A DNA stretch of 64,000 nucleotides from Allolobophora icterica (taxonomy: Eukaryota > Annelida > Clitellata > Crassiclitellata > Lumbricidae), in the NCBI GenBank assembly GCA_963556255.1, contig OY744604.1:91919062-91983061 (forward strand), read 5' to 3'. This document shows, in pieces, positions 9,917-21,493 of the stretch (positions within the stretch are counted from its first letter, which is position 1; the number at the start of each line of letters is the position of its first letter). Both the position numbers and the translations under genes were made by a program. Under the pieces are notes generated by a model that ran no database searches, had not been told where the DNA came from, and saw only the letters and a list, made by a program, of their open reading frames with translations.

Positions 9917-10870
9917 CAGAGAGAGAGAGAGAGAGTGACAGAGAGACAGAGAGACGGAGAGAGACGGAGAGAGACGGAGAGAGACGGAGAGAGACGGAGA
10001 GAGACGGAGAGAGACGGAGAGAGACGGAGAGAGACGGAGAGAGAGAGGAGGAGGAGGACAAGCCCAAAACCAGGAGGAGGACAAGCCCAAAACCATGGAA
10101 AGGCCCACAACCGGAAAACTACGGGACTGGGCCGTGGCAGTGCGCATCCAAGGAACTACCAAGTGGCCACGGGCATATGACCGGAGAGAGGCCCGACCAG
10201 GCAAACTGGAAACCGGGGTGCAGTAAGCCCTGAGATACAGCGGAGCTGAGCCAACAAGACAGTTACGCATGAGGGAAAGGACTTAAATTGGATGCGTTGC
10301 TGAATGGGAAGCCAATGAAGGGAGTCCCTGATGTAGGAAGAGATATGGGCAAACTTCGTGATGCCCCGTATGAGGCGAGCAGCAGCATTAAGGATGGATT
10401 GAAGTTTAAACGTATTAACAGAGGAGAGGCCAATATAGACAGCGTTTCCGTAGTCAATCCTAGTGCAGATCAGAGCATGAACCAAGGTCGCAATCGCATG
10501 AAGCGGAAGAGACTGGGAATGGCATGCAGTTAGCGTAAATAGTAAAAGCACGAGCGAGAGACACTATTGACATGATCAGATAGAGAAAGAGTAGGGTCTG
10601 GGACAAATCCAAGATCACGGACAGAGGAGGAGAAGTTCACATTGGGAAACCTGAGGCGGAGAGAGTCAGCATCGATCCTGGCAAGCTGGACAAGATTACC
10701 GAGCCAAATGTACTGGGTCTTATCATGGTTAAGACGGAGGCGATTTGAGAACAACCAGAGATCAAGAGCAGAGGAAGCCTCCAGGATGCTTTCAATCATA
10801 ATAGCAGCTGAGTTGGCTGGACTATGGAGGTAAGCCTGTGTGTCATCAGCGTATTGGTGAGACGATGGTT
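9572..10870 (-). pseudogene. LINE (CR1/L2-like) 3' half with microsatellite insertion
   Basis: Minus-strand RT remnant. YADDTQAYLH (about 10843-10814) is the catalytic box. LALDLWLFSNRLRLNHDKTQ-type sequence follows, then LVHALICTRIDYGNAVY and HWLPIQQR (about 10330), and the usual C-terminal ending LRSYARGHLVVP near 10170. A GA/GAGACGGA microsatellite lies within the 3' region. Two 3' tails built of attgtaatt units are visible (about 9575-9610 and 9710-9740), so two copies inserted next to each other. The 5' end is truncated just before YADD. Confidence 0.8.
9834..10050. repeat. (GA)n and (GAGACGGA)n microsatellite/minisatellite
   Basis: A pure GA run (about 9834-9908) passes through GACAGAGA variants into a regular 8-bp GAGACGGA array (about 9944-10045). 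ORFs here translate to Ser-Leu or Arg-Glu repeats and are not genes. Confidence 0.95.
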
Positions 10871-12055
10871 GATAAGCAATTTGAAATAGGTAAGTTTTAA
10901 GTTGAGAACGAAATAAAACAAGCGACTGAGCAGAGCGCCAGACACAGGGAGAGAGTCCCAAAAACTACGTCCAGCAACTGAAAATGCTCGATCACCAAGA
11001 ACAGTTGATATTTTAGGTATGACCAGACAAATATTTATAATCAGATGAACTCGTTGAATAATGATAAACCTGGGGAATAAGAAATGATTCTAAGTGTTGT
11101 GACTGGCCAGAGCTCAATGTTTTATAAACTATGAGCCCCAATATGAAACTAATTATTTGCTGAGCAGGAGGCCAATTCAAAGACTTAAGCACTGGGTTAC
11201 GTGTTAAAAATTTGATGTATCAGTTATGGTTCTAGCCAAAGCGTTTTGAATTCTCTGCAGCTTCAGTATGTTTGACCTTTTGATACCAGCAAAAAGCGAG
11301 TTACAGTCTTTGATCGGTTGAGGAGGAGTTTATTGGCCGCCATCAAAGACTGTACCTCATCGAAGACAGCAGACAACAGCTGCAAAGATAAGTCACAAGA
11401 CAAACTTCAAATGAAAGATTTGAGTATCATTAGCATAGAAATGATATCCCAGCGATATCCAGCAATGTTCCTAATGTTGTGGTGTATAATGTAAACAAAA
11501 TAAGACCAAGCGCAGAACCCTGCGGAAGACCGCATGCCAACAAAGTACTGGATGAATAATAACCACTTAAATTCACTGATTGAGTGCGTGGACTAAGATA
11601 AGTACTAAACCAATTTAGTGCAGGACCCGAAATACCAAACCAATGCTTTAGAGTAGACTATGGTCAAGATTAGAATGATCCACAGTATCAAGAGCAGCAG
11701 ATAAGTCAATAATCACAAGTGCTGTCACCTTACCCCTGTCCATTGAGCATATTTTGTTATTATGAACAGTAAGAGGTGCGGATTCTGTTGAGTGAAGCTT
11801 GCAAATAGGTGACTGAACAGGGGAGATTAGTGATTTTGATGATTGATAAGTTTACATGCGATTCATGACTATCCGGTCAAGGATTTTAGATATAAAATGC
11901 AAGGTTAATATTGGTGTGTAATTTGACAGATCATCAGGGTCAGGAGAAGGTTTCTTAAGGAGTGGATGAACAATGGCATGAGCACAAGGAGCTGGAAAGA
12001 ATCCCTTATTCATCGGGCTAGGTATGCGCCACCAACTAGCAAAATTAACCTGGAG
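10871..12055 (-). pseudogene. LINE reverse transcriptase, degenerate
   Basis: Minus-strand RT in broken frames, N to C. VTALVIIDLSAAFDTVDHS (about 11735-11680) is followed by a PQGS-type block (GSALGLILF-like, about 11525-11495), a YADD-equivalent YANDTQ (about 11440) and a C-terminal region with RIQNALAR (about 11250). It ends with LGDRAFSVAGRSFWDSLP (about 10995-10940). The last part abuts the next LINE at about 10870. Confidence 0.75.
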
Positions 12056-12531
12056 GCTTTAGGTCTTGAGTTCCCTCCGGTCTCTTTTGCCTCCTCTGTA
12101 CACGACTTTGCCGTTATCCTGAACTAGGAACTCACGTTCACCCGCCACATTAACCTCCTCTGTCGCAATTGCTATTACCAACTACGTCAGCTTAGGGTGG
12201 TTTCGCGCTCTTTGCCCCAAGGAGCTGCCTCTACCTTGTACATGCTTTTGTAGTCTCCCGTTTTGACTACTGTAGTGCCCTTATCGCTGACCTCCCAGCT
12301 GTCCGGGTTGGGTGCCTAGATCGGGTTCTCCGCGCAGTTGCACGTCTCATTGGCCCCATTACTAGATTTGGCCGGGTCTCTGAGTGCAAGTGAGATGTTC
12401 TATATTGGTTTCCATTCCCGTTACGAATCACAAATAGGGTTTCTGCGCTGGTTAGACGCTGCTTGGAGGGACTCGTGCCCCTATCCTTGCGAGATTTTTG
12501 TCGCCTACCTCTGCCCTGTAAATATGCCTTA
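12056..12531 (+). pseudogene. LINE 3' fragment (RT C-terminus)
   Basis: Plus-strand broken frames carrying ELTFTRHINLLCRNCYYQLRQ-like sequence (about 12130-12190), SRFDYC-type remnants and RAVARLIGPI. These match the C-terminal part of CR1-like ORF2. An AAT microsatellite follows directly, a common LINE tail. Confidence 0.7.
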
Positions 12532-12655
<124 letters not shown>

Positions 12656-13493
12656 ACCAGTAAATACGTCCGTATGGTTCGGACACATATCAAGGATGGA
12701 CGGAAGAAGATTTCCAGCTAGGTCACTCTACAATCAAATGGAAGGAAAGCGGTTAATCACTGGTAGCCTTTTCTGGATTCTAGATTTTAAGCTTTTAAAA
12801 TAGACGAGGAACTGAAACTAGAACAATAGCGAAATCTTAAATCATTTTTACAGCAGAACTAAAGCTAAAGTGATTTCGAGATAAGAAAAACTGAACTGGA
12901 ACGAAATTGATTGCGATGGAGATAATAAAATTAGAATTTAAACTAAAATAATGAGATCTGACCTAAATAAAAACTAGATTTAAAATTTTTCGAGGCTATA
13001 AAAGATTTCCAGACTATAAATGTTGTTATGAACACACATTGAGGTGTTCATCATCATCGTCATGGTCATCATCAGCATCATTTTCTTCTTCTTCTTCTTC
13101 TTCTTCTTCTTCTTCTTCTTCCTCTCTCTCTGCTTCTTTTTCTTCTTCTTCTTCTTCTTCTTCTTCTTCTTCTTCTTCTTCAGTATAATTTTCTTCTTCT
13201 TCTTCTTCTTCTTCTTCTTCTTCTTTTCTTCTGCACCATCGTCGTCGTTATCATTATCATTAATTTCACAAATATCATCATACACAAATTTGTACTAGCG
13301 TAGACCTCAAATCAAGCCGAAAATTGCAACACTGGGTTAATTACTAATTAGTCCAATTCTTTGTCAGCACAATAATACATTTATGCATAGGTAAATCTGA
13401 GTAATCGTTTACAGGACTAAAAATGTTGCGGGATTTGTAGTGAAGGATCGAAAAGTGGCTTATTTAAAAAAAAATGAAGTAACATGCTTTCAG
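12656..13493. other. AT-rich intron part with (TTC)n microsatellite
   Basis: No gene seen. A TTC array with short interruptions fills about 13080-13230 and precedes the linker exon. Confidence 0.7.
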
Positions 13494-13559
13494 AGACAAC
13501 GAAAGTGGCAGGTACAACACAGACCACTAAGACTTCACCAGTCTCTACTCCTAAACCAG
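13494..13559 (+). CDS. Gene A Thr-rich linker exon
   Basis: A 66-nt exon bounded by acceptor ...tgctttcag and donor gttatt at 13560, phase 1 to phase 1. It therefore fits in frame between CUB-2 and CUB-3. It encodes 22 residues rich in Thr, Ser, Pro and Lys (for example TTQTTKTSPVSTPKPG), likely an O-glycosylated spacer. The equivalent exon in gene B is at 63152. Support is the phase match and composition; an exon this short could be chance. Confidence 0.65.
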
Positions 13560-13968
13560 GTTATTAAGTAATGTCTACAATGAAATTTTCTTTTCTGTGA
13601 CAGGAAATTCTAGTTTGATATCATTAATAGTAAGAGATTTTTTCTGACTTCTTCGACGTTTTCTGACGTTCGAACATGTGTGTTACTTTATTTCAATGAA
13701 ATTTTCTTGCACAACTCAGCTCATAATTATCCTGGTGACATTAATTTAGTCAGGTAAAAGTGTCACTGAGAGCTGTAACTTAAGCAGTTAATGTAAGTTT
13801 TCGTGAAATTGGCATCCCTTCAATCTTGCTATGTGTATGGCAGGCCTTAGCGATACTCATACATTTTTTTATTCCTGTAGTCGAGAAAAGGTATCTAACT
13901 GAGGAGACTATTTTAGAGATTAGGCCATACATGAAACACATAACTCAGGAATTTCATTACTTGTACAG

Positions 13969-14138
13969 GCTGTGATGAGTTCTACTGCGGACCATCAGGG
14001 ACCATCACTTCTCCGAATTATCCAGGCAACTACTACGATTCTCTGAACTGTCAATACTACATTTACGCCTCAACAGGAAGTTCTATCGCGATTATCTTCG
14101 AACATTTTGATATTCAAGATGACAAGGATTACATCACA
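13969..14138 (+). CDS. Gene A CUB-3 (type I), first-half exon
   Basis: The acceptor is ...cttgtacag and the donor is gttagt at 14139; 170 nt, phase 1 to phase 0. It encodes a Cys-start, SGTITSPNYPGNYYDSLNC-like sequence, YIYASTGS and IIFEHFDIQDDKDYIT. It is closest to the exons at 28820 and 57571. Its partner half lies 8.6 kb downstream at 22770. Confidence 0.87.
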
Positions 14139-14455
14139 GTTAGTTTTAGTAACTTTTCTTGTTTTCTCAAAGTTGGATAACATCTTCATTTGTCAATTGT
14201 TGTTGTTCTTTACAAAATTGAAATTTGAATTGTCGGATAATAATATCATGCATTATTTATCAGCTTTAACAGCAACCTTTATTTAGTAAGCAAAATTGTT
14301 CCTTCTGTCAATAACTCCTTTAGGCTAGAATTTGTCTTGAAAGCATTGTTGTGTATTATTGTTACACATTTTTTTAACGCGGGCATGGTAACTCAAAGCG
14401 TGAAACTGAAGCGCGGTCAGTCAGTCACCAGGTGCAGAGCGGTTAGATATTCAGG

Positions 14456-15257
14456 CAGGGCCTAGAACAGGGGCCACCGGGGCCATTTGGCCCCAGGCCT
14501 CACTTGATAAAGGGCCTGGGAATTACGGAGTTATTTATTGAAATGCGGAATTACGGAATTAAGGAGTTATTCATTGAAATGTGGCGCTATACAAATTCTA
14601 ATTATTTCGTGACGAAATCGTTGACTTTAAATAATTTCAAACTGTAAACAAATTTTTCGTCAATCTGTTAGTAGTTGTAAAATTGAAAAGTTGTCAACAC
14701 TCAACAGTCTAAACTCTATCGTTACTCGTTACTCGTAACTCGTTACTCGTAACGATAGAAATGATTTTTCTCAAAGAAATATACAAAATTAATTTCAAGC
14801 TTCCTCTTTCACCAAAAAATCTACTACAAGAAATAGTGACTCAAAATCTGGTCGCTCTGTTTCCAAAAGTGTTTATTTCCTTGACAATTTTCATGACGTT
14901 ACCTATATCTGCTGCAGATGCAGAGAGATCATTCAGTAACCAGAAAAGAACTAAGAACTACCTGCGTTCCACGATGGGTCGAGCAGTGTCTTAATGGATT
15001 GGCTATGTTAAGCATTAATTCTGATATCGCTAGAACTTTAAATTATCAAAGCATTATCGAAAAATTTGTAGCTTTGAAGATGCGAAGGATGATTTGAACC
15101 TTTCTGTTGAGCTTGTAAAAGATATTTTATAAAGAAAATCCTGTTTATTAGATTTAAAAATTTTAAAAATTATATAACAAAATTTATTATTTTTAATTGA
15201 AAAAGGCCTTGAAAATTAGTTGTGTCCCTGGGCCTCCAAATTATGTCCTAGGTCCTG
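14456..15257 (+). mobile_element. hAT-type element, internally deleted, 8-bp TSD
   Basis: The termini CAGGGCCTAG... and ...CTAGGTCCTG are imperfect inverted repeats. TATTCAGG flanks both sides (14448-14455 and 15258-15265), a perfect 8-bp target-site duplication typical of hAT elements. The interior keeps only the hAT C-terminal dimerisation region (about 14860-15010). Confidence 0.85.
14761..15120 (+). pseudogene. hAT transposase C-terminal dimerisation fragment
   Basis: The 77-residue ORF includes LPISAADAERSFSNQKRTKN, followed by YLRSTM. This matches the signature of the hAT family C-terminal dimerisation domain (iPvssa.aERsFS.lkriK.ylRs.m). After a stop at 14992-14994 the homology continues weakly. 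The RNase-H-like catalytic core is absent, so it is an inactive remnant. Confidence 0.85.
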
Positions 15258-15265
15258 TATTCAGG

Positions 15266-15958
15266 TACTAGAAATCCAATGAGAAAGAGTAAATTTGAGG
15301 GGTTTCTGAAAGAAAGAAAAACAGAGCTCGGCCATAAGAGAAACACGAGTTGTCGTTTTTATTCATTGAAGCAGCAACACGGAATGCACCAGAGACCATG
15401 CCAGTACTACATCGAGGCTCAACCAAAAGACCCATGCCAGAAAATCGCAGAAGGTGTGACGGCATATAGGAGTACTAGAGTATTTGCCCGTCATATGACG
15501 GGTTGAAAAAATGATTGGATTGATTCGAAGAGAAAAGAATTTGTTCATTGGAATGCTTGATTAAAAGTAACATTGCTAGTGAAAATTTGAGCATCATTTA
15601 GCAAATGACCTTGACGATCGGTTTTCTTGATGAGTACTTTGATATTATCTCTGTTTCTTGAACGCGACAATGCAACATAAAGCTGGCCATGGTCGTGTCG
15701 ACTGTAATGACTATTTACGAACAATTGAATATTTAGGCTAATTAGGCTATTTAGGGTAATAAATTAATGACTATTTACGAGCAAACAGAATTTGCCCTGT
15801 ACTGCAAGTGACAAATCGATGTTTAGGCTAATCAGTCCTTCCCTCCGGGAGGGAGGGAGTCAGGAGTCCATACATTCCTGAGCGTTTATCGCCACACAGA
15901 ACTCGGAAATATATAAGAGATAGTTGTGGTAGGAATGCTCGCTTTAAGAGTTTTATGT
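15266..15958. other. Intron sequence, no gene seen
   Basis: Short ORFs without recognisable motifs; a small direct repeat (taatgactatttacgancaa) near 15707 and 15767. I cannot assign a function. Confidence 0.4.
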
Positions 15959-15959
15959 G

Positions 15960-16225
15960 TCATAAATCTCATTTTGAATTCAACAGGAAGACAATGGAAC
16001 TGAGTGAGAGGAGTTAATTAGTTTGAGATGCACGTAGGGCCACTCGAGCCAGAGAATTATGGATGCAGTGAAGCCAGATGACTTCAAGATCTGATATAAT
16101 GTGCAGATACACAGTTGGCATAATCGAGGCAAGCAGACAAGAATTAGGATATGATCTGTGATATATCTTTGGTAAGAGCAAACCTTACTTGACGTATTGC
16201 CGTGGTATGATATGCATGACATGAT
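15960..16225 (-). pseudogene. LINE RT C-terminal fragment, inverted relative of next copy
   Basis: The minus-strand translation contains ITDHILILVCLPRLCQLC, matching the plus-strand copy at 16240-16910 (VTDHNLFSCLLSPRFCQLY). Two copies of the same LINE 3' part therefore lie head to head. Confidence 0.6.
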
Positions 16226-16239
16226 ATGGTAGTAATACT

Positions 16240-16910
16240 AGCAGAGTGCCTGTCTTCAGTGCATGCATGGTTCTGCTTCAATTGTCTTACTATAAACCCA
16301 GATCTATAAGTTTGAGGCAATCAAGTTTTAGCTCACGCCAACGACCGCGCTCTTTCCCTTCGCATTCTTGTGATGACCTTGCTGCCACGGTTGTTCCAAT
16401 ATCAAAGACTGTCAAAACACTTGGGGTCACTTTGGACAGTGATCTCACAACCCAATCTCACTTAAAAGATCTTTTCAAATCTTGTTTCTGCCATATCAGG
16501 GCAATGCGTTACATAAGGTCTGCTCTTACCAAAGACATGTCACAGACCATAACCTGTTCTCTTGTCTGCTCTCGCCTCGATTTTGCCAACTATATGTTGG
16601 TAGGCATGTCAGATCTTCAAGTCACAGGTTTCAACCCATTGAAAATTCTTTGGCTCGCGAGGTGTTCCGTTTATCTTCTTGTTCAAACTCATTATCTATG
16701 CTCCATCAGCTGCATTGGCTTCCCATAGAATACAGATTTAGATCTAAACTGGCCTGTTTGACCTATAAAACTGTCTTGCTCACCCCGATTCTGGGTCCAA
16801 TGTCAGAGATACTTCTTCCGTTGTGCCACTGTGTCTATCAGGCCGAATGTCGAGATCGGAAGGTTCGCAACAGGGAAATCTTCAGGCAACGCTTCTTAGG
16901 CGCCTGAGTC
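16240..16910 (+). pseudogene. LINE RT C-terminal fragment
   Basis: The frame contains KTLGVTLDSDLTTQSHLKDL, then CFCHIRAMRYIRSALTKD and SRLDFANYMLVGM, the standard post-YADD part of CR1/L2-like reverse transcriptases. Frame changes near 16610 move the homology (LHQLHWLPIEYRFRSKLACL) to another frame. Confidence 0.8.
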
Positions 16911-17099
16911 CGCGGACTCCGTCGTCTACCAGAGATCAGAAGCTATTAGTCGACAAACAGTCACAAACTGATGGTTGAAAGTTTCTGTATTACAATTGAA
17001 ACTGAGGCCACAGTTCAACAGCAGTCAATGATACAATGTCAGCAGTGCAGATAACCCACAATTCAATCTGATCATTTGACTACCTCGATATTCAGCATC

Positions 17100-17880
17100 T
17101 GTTATCACCGCTGTATTAATCAACACCCGATGTATTATAATAATCTTCTTCCATAATAATATCATATTATCCGCTATCAATCCAGTAATCATACTATCAT
17201 ATAATAGTCATCTATATATAAGCGTGAAGGAGGGNNNNNNNNNNNNNNNNNNNNNNNNNNNNNNNNNNNNNNNNNNNNNNNNNNNNNNNNNNNNNNNNNN
17301 NNNNNNNNNNNNNNNNNNNNNNNNNNNNNNNNNNNNNNNNNNNNNNNNNNNNNNNNNNNNNNNNNNNNNNNNNNNNNNNNNNNNNNNNNNNNNNNNNNNN
17401 NNNNNNNNNNNNNNNNNNNNNNNNNNNNNNNNNNTCTCGCGAAGGCAGTGAGTAGACAGTTGTACATTTGGCGATTCTTATTCTACAGTCTTCTACGCAA
17501 CGTATTTACAACACGGTCTCGTCCACAGAGTTCACAACTTGTTCGAGCCTGCGCTTCGTTAGGTCAAGATCTCTTCGGTTTACTTTTTTTGCTTCTCCCT
17601 TCTATCTTGCCTATCCTCCTTTCGTCCTATCGATTCCTCTTCTCGCGAACGAAATCCTCTGCTCTCCTCCAACCCGTCTCCGACCTGTCTTCTCAATCCC
17701 CAGACAACGAATGCCGTCTCTCCAGTCTTCGCTCTTCCTCCTTCCCTCTGTGCCCCCTTTATGACAACCGGTCAGGCCCTATGTCAATCAGTCTAAACTA
17801 ATCAAATAAAAATTATTCTTGACTTTACAAAGTTCATCAGTGTTCTTCTGCCTATTGTGCATACAATAAGCAGCAACACC
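17100..17880. repeat. LTR-like segment broken by assembly gap (tentative)
   Basis: The stretch starts TGTTATC near 17099. It has an aataaaaa polyadenylation-like signal near 17805 and ends ...agcagcaaca at about 17878. TG...CA ends and a late poly(A) signal suggest a solo LTR, but the ends are not proven and no target-site duplication was seen. Confidence 0.25.
17235..17434. other. Assembly gap (200 N)
   Basis: Two hundred unknown bases. The round size suggests a placeholder gap of unknown true length. Confidence 0.99.
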
Positions 17881-18009
17881 TAATACTAATATTACATCGT
17901 AATACTAATATTATCATGCATGACAGTCACTAGAGACACAAAATATCCATACAGAGAAGGGGCCTTACATTTCTTCGCAAAACCCTCACAATGTGCACTC
18001 CTACCTGCC

Positions 18010-18440
18010 TTCAGCCACTACTATCTCATTACATCCCACCATGCAATTTGCTGTCTGAGTAGCCAAGAGTGCAAGTGCTGCTTGAATAATTGTAAGTTTG
18101 GAATGAGACGAAGATGCTGAGGTAATCCATTCCACACGAGTGGACCCATACATTTGATCGAGAATTTTCGAGAATTAGTGCGAGCAAATTCACTGCTAAG
18201 TGAGGTCAAATTTCTTGTATTGTGGGAGTGAAAGTCCGAAGCTAGATTGAAGAAGTTATTAGATGCATTGGGAAGTGTGTTGAACTTATATCGGTGTACA
18301 AATTCGCTAATTTGTAATACTTTTATTTGTTCCACTTTCAAGATACCAAGGCGTATGAATAACTGATCCGTGTGGGAGTTGTATCTCGACCTGGCTATTA
18401 TACGAACAATTGTTTATTGTAAAATAAGTAATCGGTTAAG
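18010..18440 (-). pseudogene. LINE 3' fragment (RT C-terminus)
   Basis: The minus-strand ORF has RYKFNTLPNASNNFFN, HSHNTRN, FARTNSRKFSIKCMGPLVWN and GLPQHLR. This is the ending (fFn...hsHnTR...GP.lWN.LP..lr) of many non-LTR reverse transcriptases. No RT core remains. Confidence 0.8.
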
Positions 18441-18750
18441 TCGGGAATTGTAGTTAGAAACCCAAATCATATTACTTCTCACTGACTTTCAAACATCTAC
18501 ATATCTAATTGCTCTTCATCTGGCAACTGACTAACCGCGCCTCAGATTCACATTTCTGTGTGACTTTGAACGTTAAAAATGTTCGTAATAAATAAACAGA
18601 AACATGATTTGTTAAGGTTTGTTGTCTTGGGCCGAAATATGAGATTACTGTCCATAGTGACCACAAGTGTTTTGACAGCTTTTGATAGCGGAACAGAAGC
18701 GGTAGGAAGATCAACGCCAGAATGAGGAAGAAAACAGAGAAGTGGTATGC

Positions 18751-19537
18751 GGAGATTTCGTCCTGGGACGATTCGTCACGAGGACGTTTCGTCCCAGGAC
18801 GATTCGTCAGAGGACGATTATCATAAGATAAAACTCAACAAATCGACCAAAATGAAAAAAAAACAATAAAAGAACGATTGTCTAAAAAAATACAACAAAC
18901 ATTGATTGTCAACTACAGACTAAACCGTTCTATTGTCACGGTAAAAAAAGCTTCAAAGTTCTACCAGTTGTGAGAGAGATGGGCTATTGCACGAAGATAT
19001 GTAACATCTGTTCTGTTATAGCCCTGAACCGCACGCCTAACTCTCCCAACCAAATTACGGTACTTCTTTACAAAGTCTTCTACTTCCAGTCACTCCTTAC
19101 AGAAAAGCCGCTTTCTGCTTCTGACAATCTTTCCCCAAACCTTCAAGTAGTAGGCCTAACCACAAAGTAGGATTCATTCATTCATATGGAGAATTTATAT
19201 AGCGCCTCTTCAAGGCTATCTACTCAGAAGCACTCCCGACCCAACCCCGGCTGAAGAGCAAAGTCTTGAGATCTGAATAAAATGTGGCGGAATGGGTGCT
19301 TGGGACCAAGCGAAGCGCTACAGGGAGGATGGCTGCACATGAAAAGTGATTGCATACCGTGGTGCCAGTCTTTTATGATGTTGGTAGTTCTTGCGATGCG
19401 CACCTCTTTTAAAGACGGTCAATTTACACAATCTTCGTGACGAACAGTCCGTGACGAATTGACCCGAGATGGTCCTCCTGATGAATCGTCCCAGGACGAA
19501 TCGTCCGTGACGAATCGTCCCGAGACGAAACGTCCCC
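18751..19537. mobile_element. Fold-back element with GGACGATTCGTC arms
   Basis: The left arm (about 18751-18820) repeats ggacgattcgtc every 15 bp. The right arm (about 19440-19537) carries the complement gacgaatcgtcc. The architecture is the same as the 333-1090 and 7592-8386 elements, but the unit differs and neither GGTG ends nor a target-site duplication is visible. The interior contains a LINE 3' tail (about 19165-19330). Confidence 0.65.
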
Positions 19538-19539
19538 AA

Positions 19540-20145
19540 ATCCAGCGAAGTCGCTGGCGTGATTCAAACATTATAGCCTCCTCAGATGTATCTGGGTTTA
19601 TGGCAAAACCGTTGAAACAGAACCATAACGCCACTGAAGAGAGGTACTCTTCGAGTTTGAATTTGCCGGACTGCTCCGTATGTGACAGAGTAACGTAAGG
19701 TTAATTATAATCGGAATACTACTGTAACTGGACTTCAAAGTTATTGGCTATGCGACTGATTGGTGAAGTGATGATGTTAAATAATAATGGGTCAAGAAGA
19801 GATCCTTGTGATCACCAGTGCAGACAGATGGATCAGACAGAGCATGCCAATACCCACTTGCTGAGACCGATTACAGAATAAATTGATGTAAGAAACTAAA
19901 TAGATTATGGCAGCCTTAATGAGTTTTAACGAGAATGTGCACGCGGCACCACGCAAGGTAGTGGAATTGTGGATCCATTGGATTGGAATCTGAGATACTG
20001 CAAATACACAGTTGAAATAATCGAGGCAAGCAGACAAGAGATCAGGATATTTGGGTTTATGGCGAAACCGTTGAAGTGAAACCATGCAGGCACTGAAGAG
20101 AGGTACTCTTGAAGTTCGAATTTGCCGGAGTGCAACTTTTATTTA
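19540..20145 (-). pseudogene. LINE RT remnant and two copies of a 110-bp repeat
   Basis: The segments 19580-19680 and 20048-20140 share ttgggtttatggc.aaaccgttg, a..ccat..., cactgaagagaggtactctt and tttgccgga. Between them, 19700-19830 on the minus strand translates to an RT block like QGSLLDPLLFNIITSPI. Together they look like pieces of duplicated LINE sequence. Confidence 0.55.
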
Positions 20146-20189
20146 GTAATCTAGCTGGCTGCTGTAGAAAGAGCACCTAGCATCTTTTA

Positions 20190-21230
20190 TGAGTTTATTT
20201 TCAGGGCGGCTTTGTGGACGGAAATGCTTTTTATTCTCTTCACGGGCTAGACTTTTTCATCTGCGCTCTAGACAACGACATTCTCTTGCCTCAGAAGAGA
20301 GTCATCTTGTGACCGGTTTAGAAGGTCGTGGAAGAAAGTTGTGAAGCGGGGCAGCTTTGTCCATTTTCAGTGTCACAGTAGGCCTACTGTTGAAATGTTC
20401 GGCGAAATGGTCCGCAGTGCTTGCAACTGCAGTGATCAGCTTTAATGCTACGCTATACGTGCCTCACAAGTTGGCTATATGCAGGTCTTTGCACGGTAAA
20501 AGATTGCGCTGTGGTAAGAGACCAGCGTCACTGACCAATAGATCGTAGACAGTCACTGTGGTAGGCTAGTGGTACGATCATCAGCAATATCAAGCCCCTT
20601 GAGTCGGTGCATCGACAAACTGTCGCAGACCGTGAGTGAATAAGATATCGACTAGAACGTTCTTGATATGATCATCGACCCACCGCAAGTAAGATCACCG
20701 CAGGTCATAAGTTTTTAAACACTCTCGATATAGGTAGTCGATATCATAATTCGCGGACTGGGAGAGTAGGCCGCTAGATGTTGGCGACAGTGTTGGATAA
20801 TCACAATCTTTCAAGTCGCGCCAGCTAACTTTGCACGAGGAAATACACAGCTTTTCTCCATGAGGATGTTCTATGATGTCTGTGGAAGACTTGTAGATGA
20901 CAGCGAAGCCACCACCAGCTACGTAAGGACTTGAGGTTAAGCTATGGCGAACTTGGAGAAGAAAGGAAACTTCCGGAGCGATGTCTCGATTGATACAGTC
21001 CAGTTTGTCACCACAGATCCACGTCTCACACAGTGCTAGGATGTCCAGTTAAGAGTCTTTGATCAGGCATCGAATTTATTTCAGCAGATCGACAGATGGC
21101 TGATTGTATGTTGAAACTGCCCTAGTTAAAAGACCCTAATATTGAGGTCGGCTTCTTGAATTGGACTTCGCGGGAGACTGGGTATGGGTTGCTCTGACAT
21201 GAGAAGTAGAAGAGTGACGAATGCAGAAAA
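20190..21230 (-). pseudogene. LINE endonuclease domain, degenerate
   Basis: Read on the minus strand from about 21060: ILALCETWICGDKLDCINRD, then VRHSLTSSPYVAGGGFAVIYK and SSTDIIEHPHGEKL. This is the conserved start of the non-LTR endonuclease (DIlaltETWl...GGGvaviyk). The frame breaks many times toward 20200. No RT part is adjacent. Confidence 0.75.
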
Positions 21231-21493
21231 TATGGAAAGACAATGCCTCAGTGGCGTTTAACCCCACCCCACCTGGAATGGAAAAAATAAAACCACTCTA
21301 GCCGACTTGTACATGTATATAAGAGGTTCAGAAGTCAATCAGAACTGTAAATTACTCAGAGATAACATGTGCCTTCGATAACATACATGATACATAAATT
21401 AAATACATTATCGGAAATCATCAACCCCAGTTATATCCAGAACGTTAACCTCACTCCCGATTTCTGGCAACCGTGGAAGGTCGTTCTCCCAAC

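Noticed and set aside
9632..10270. Ser/Leu-rich and Arg/Glu-rich ORFs up to 212 codons
   Set aside because: They arise from the GA/GAGACGGA repeat joined to LINE remnants.
18751..19537. Assigning a target-site duplication to the GGACGATTCGTC element
   Set aside because: The flanks (gtggtatgc and aaatccagc) do not match at any length from 2 to 11, so no superfamily is claimed.
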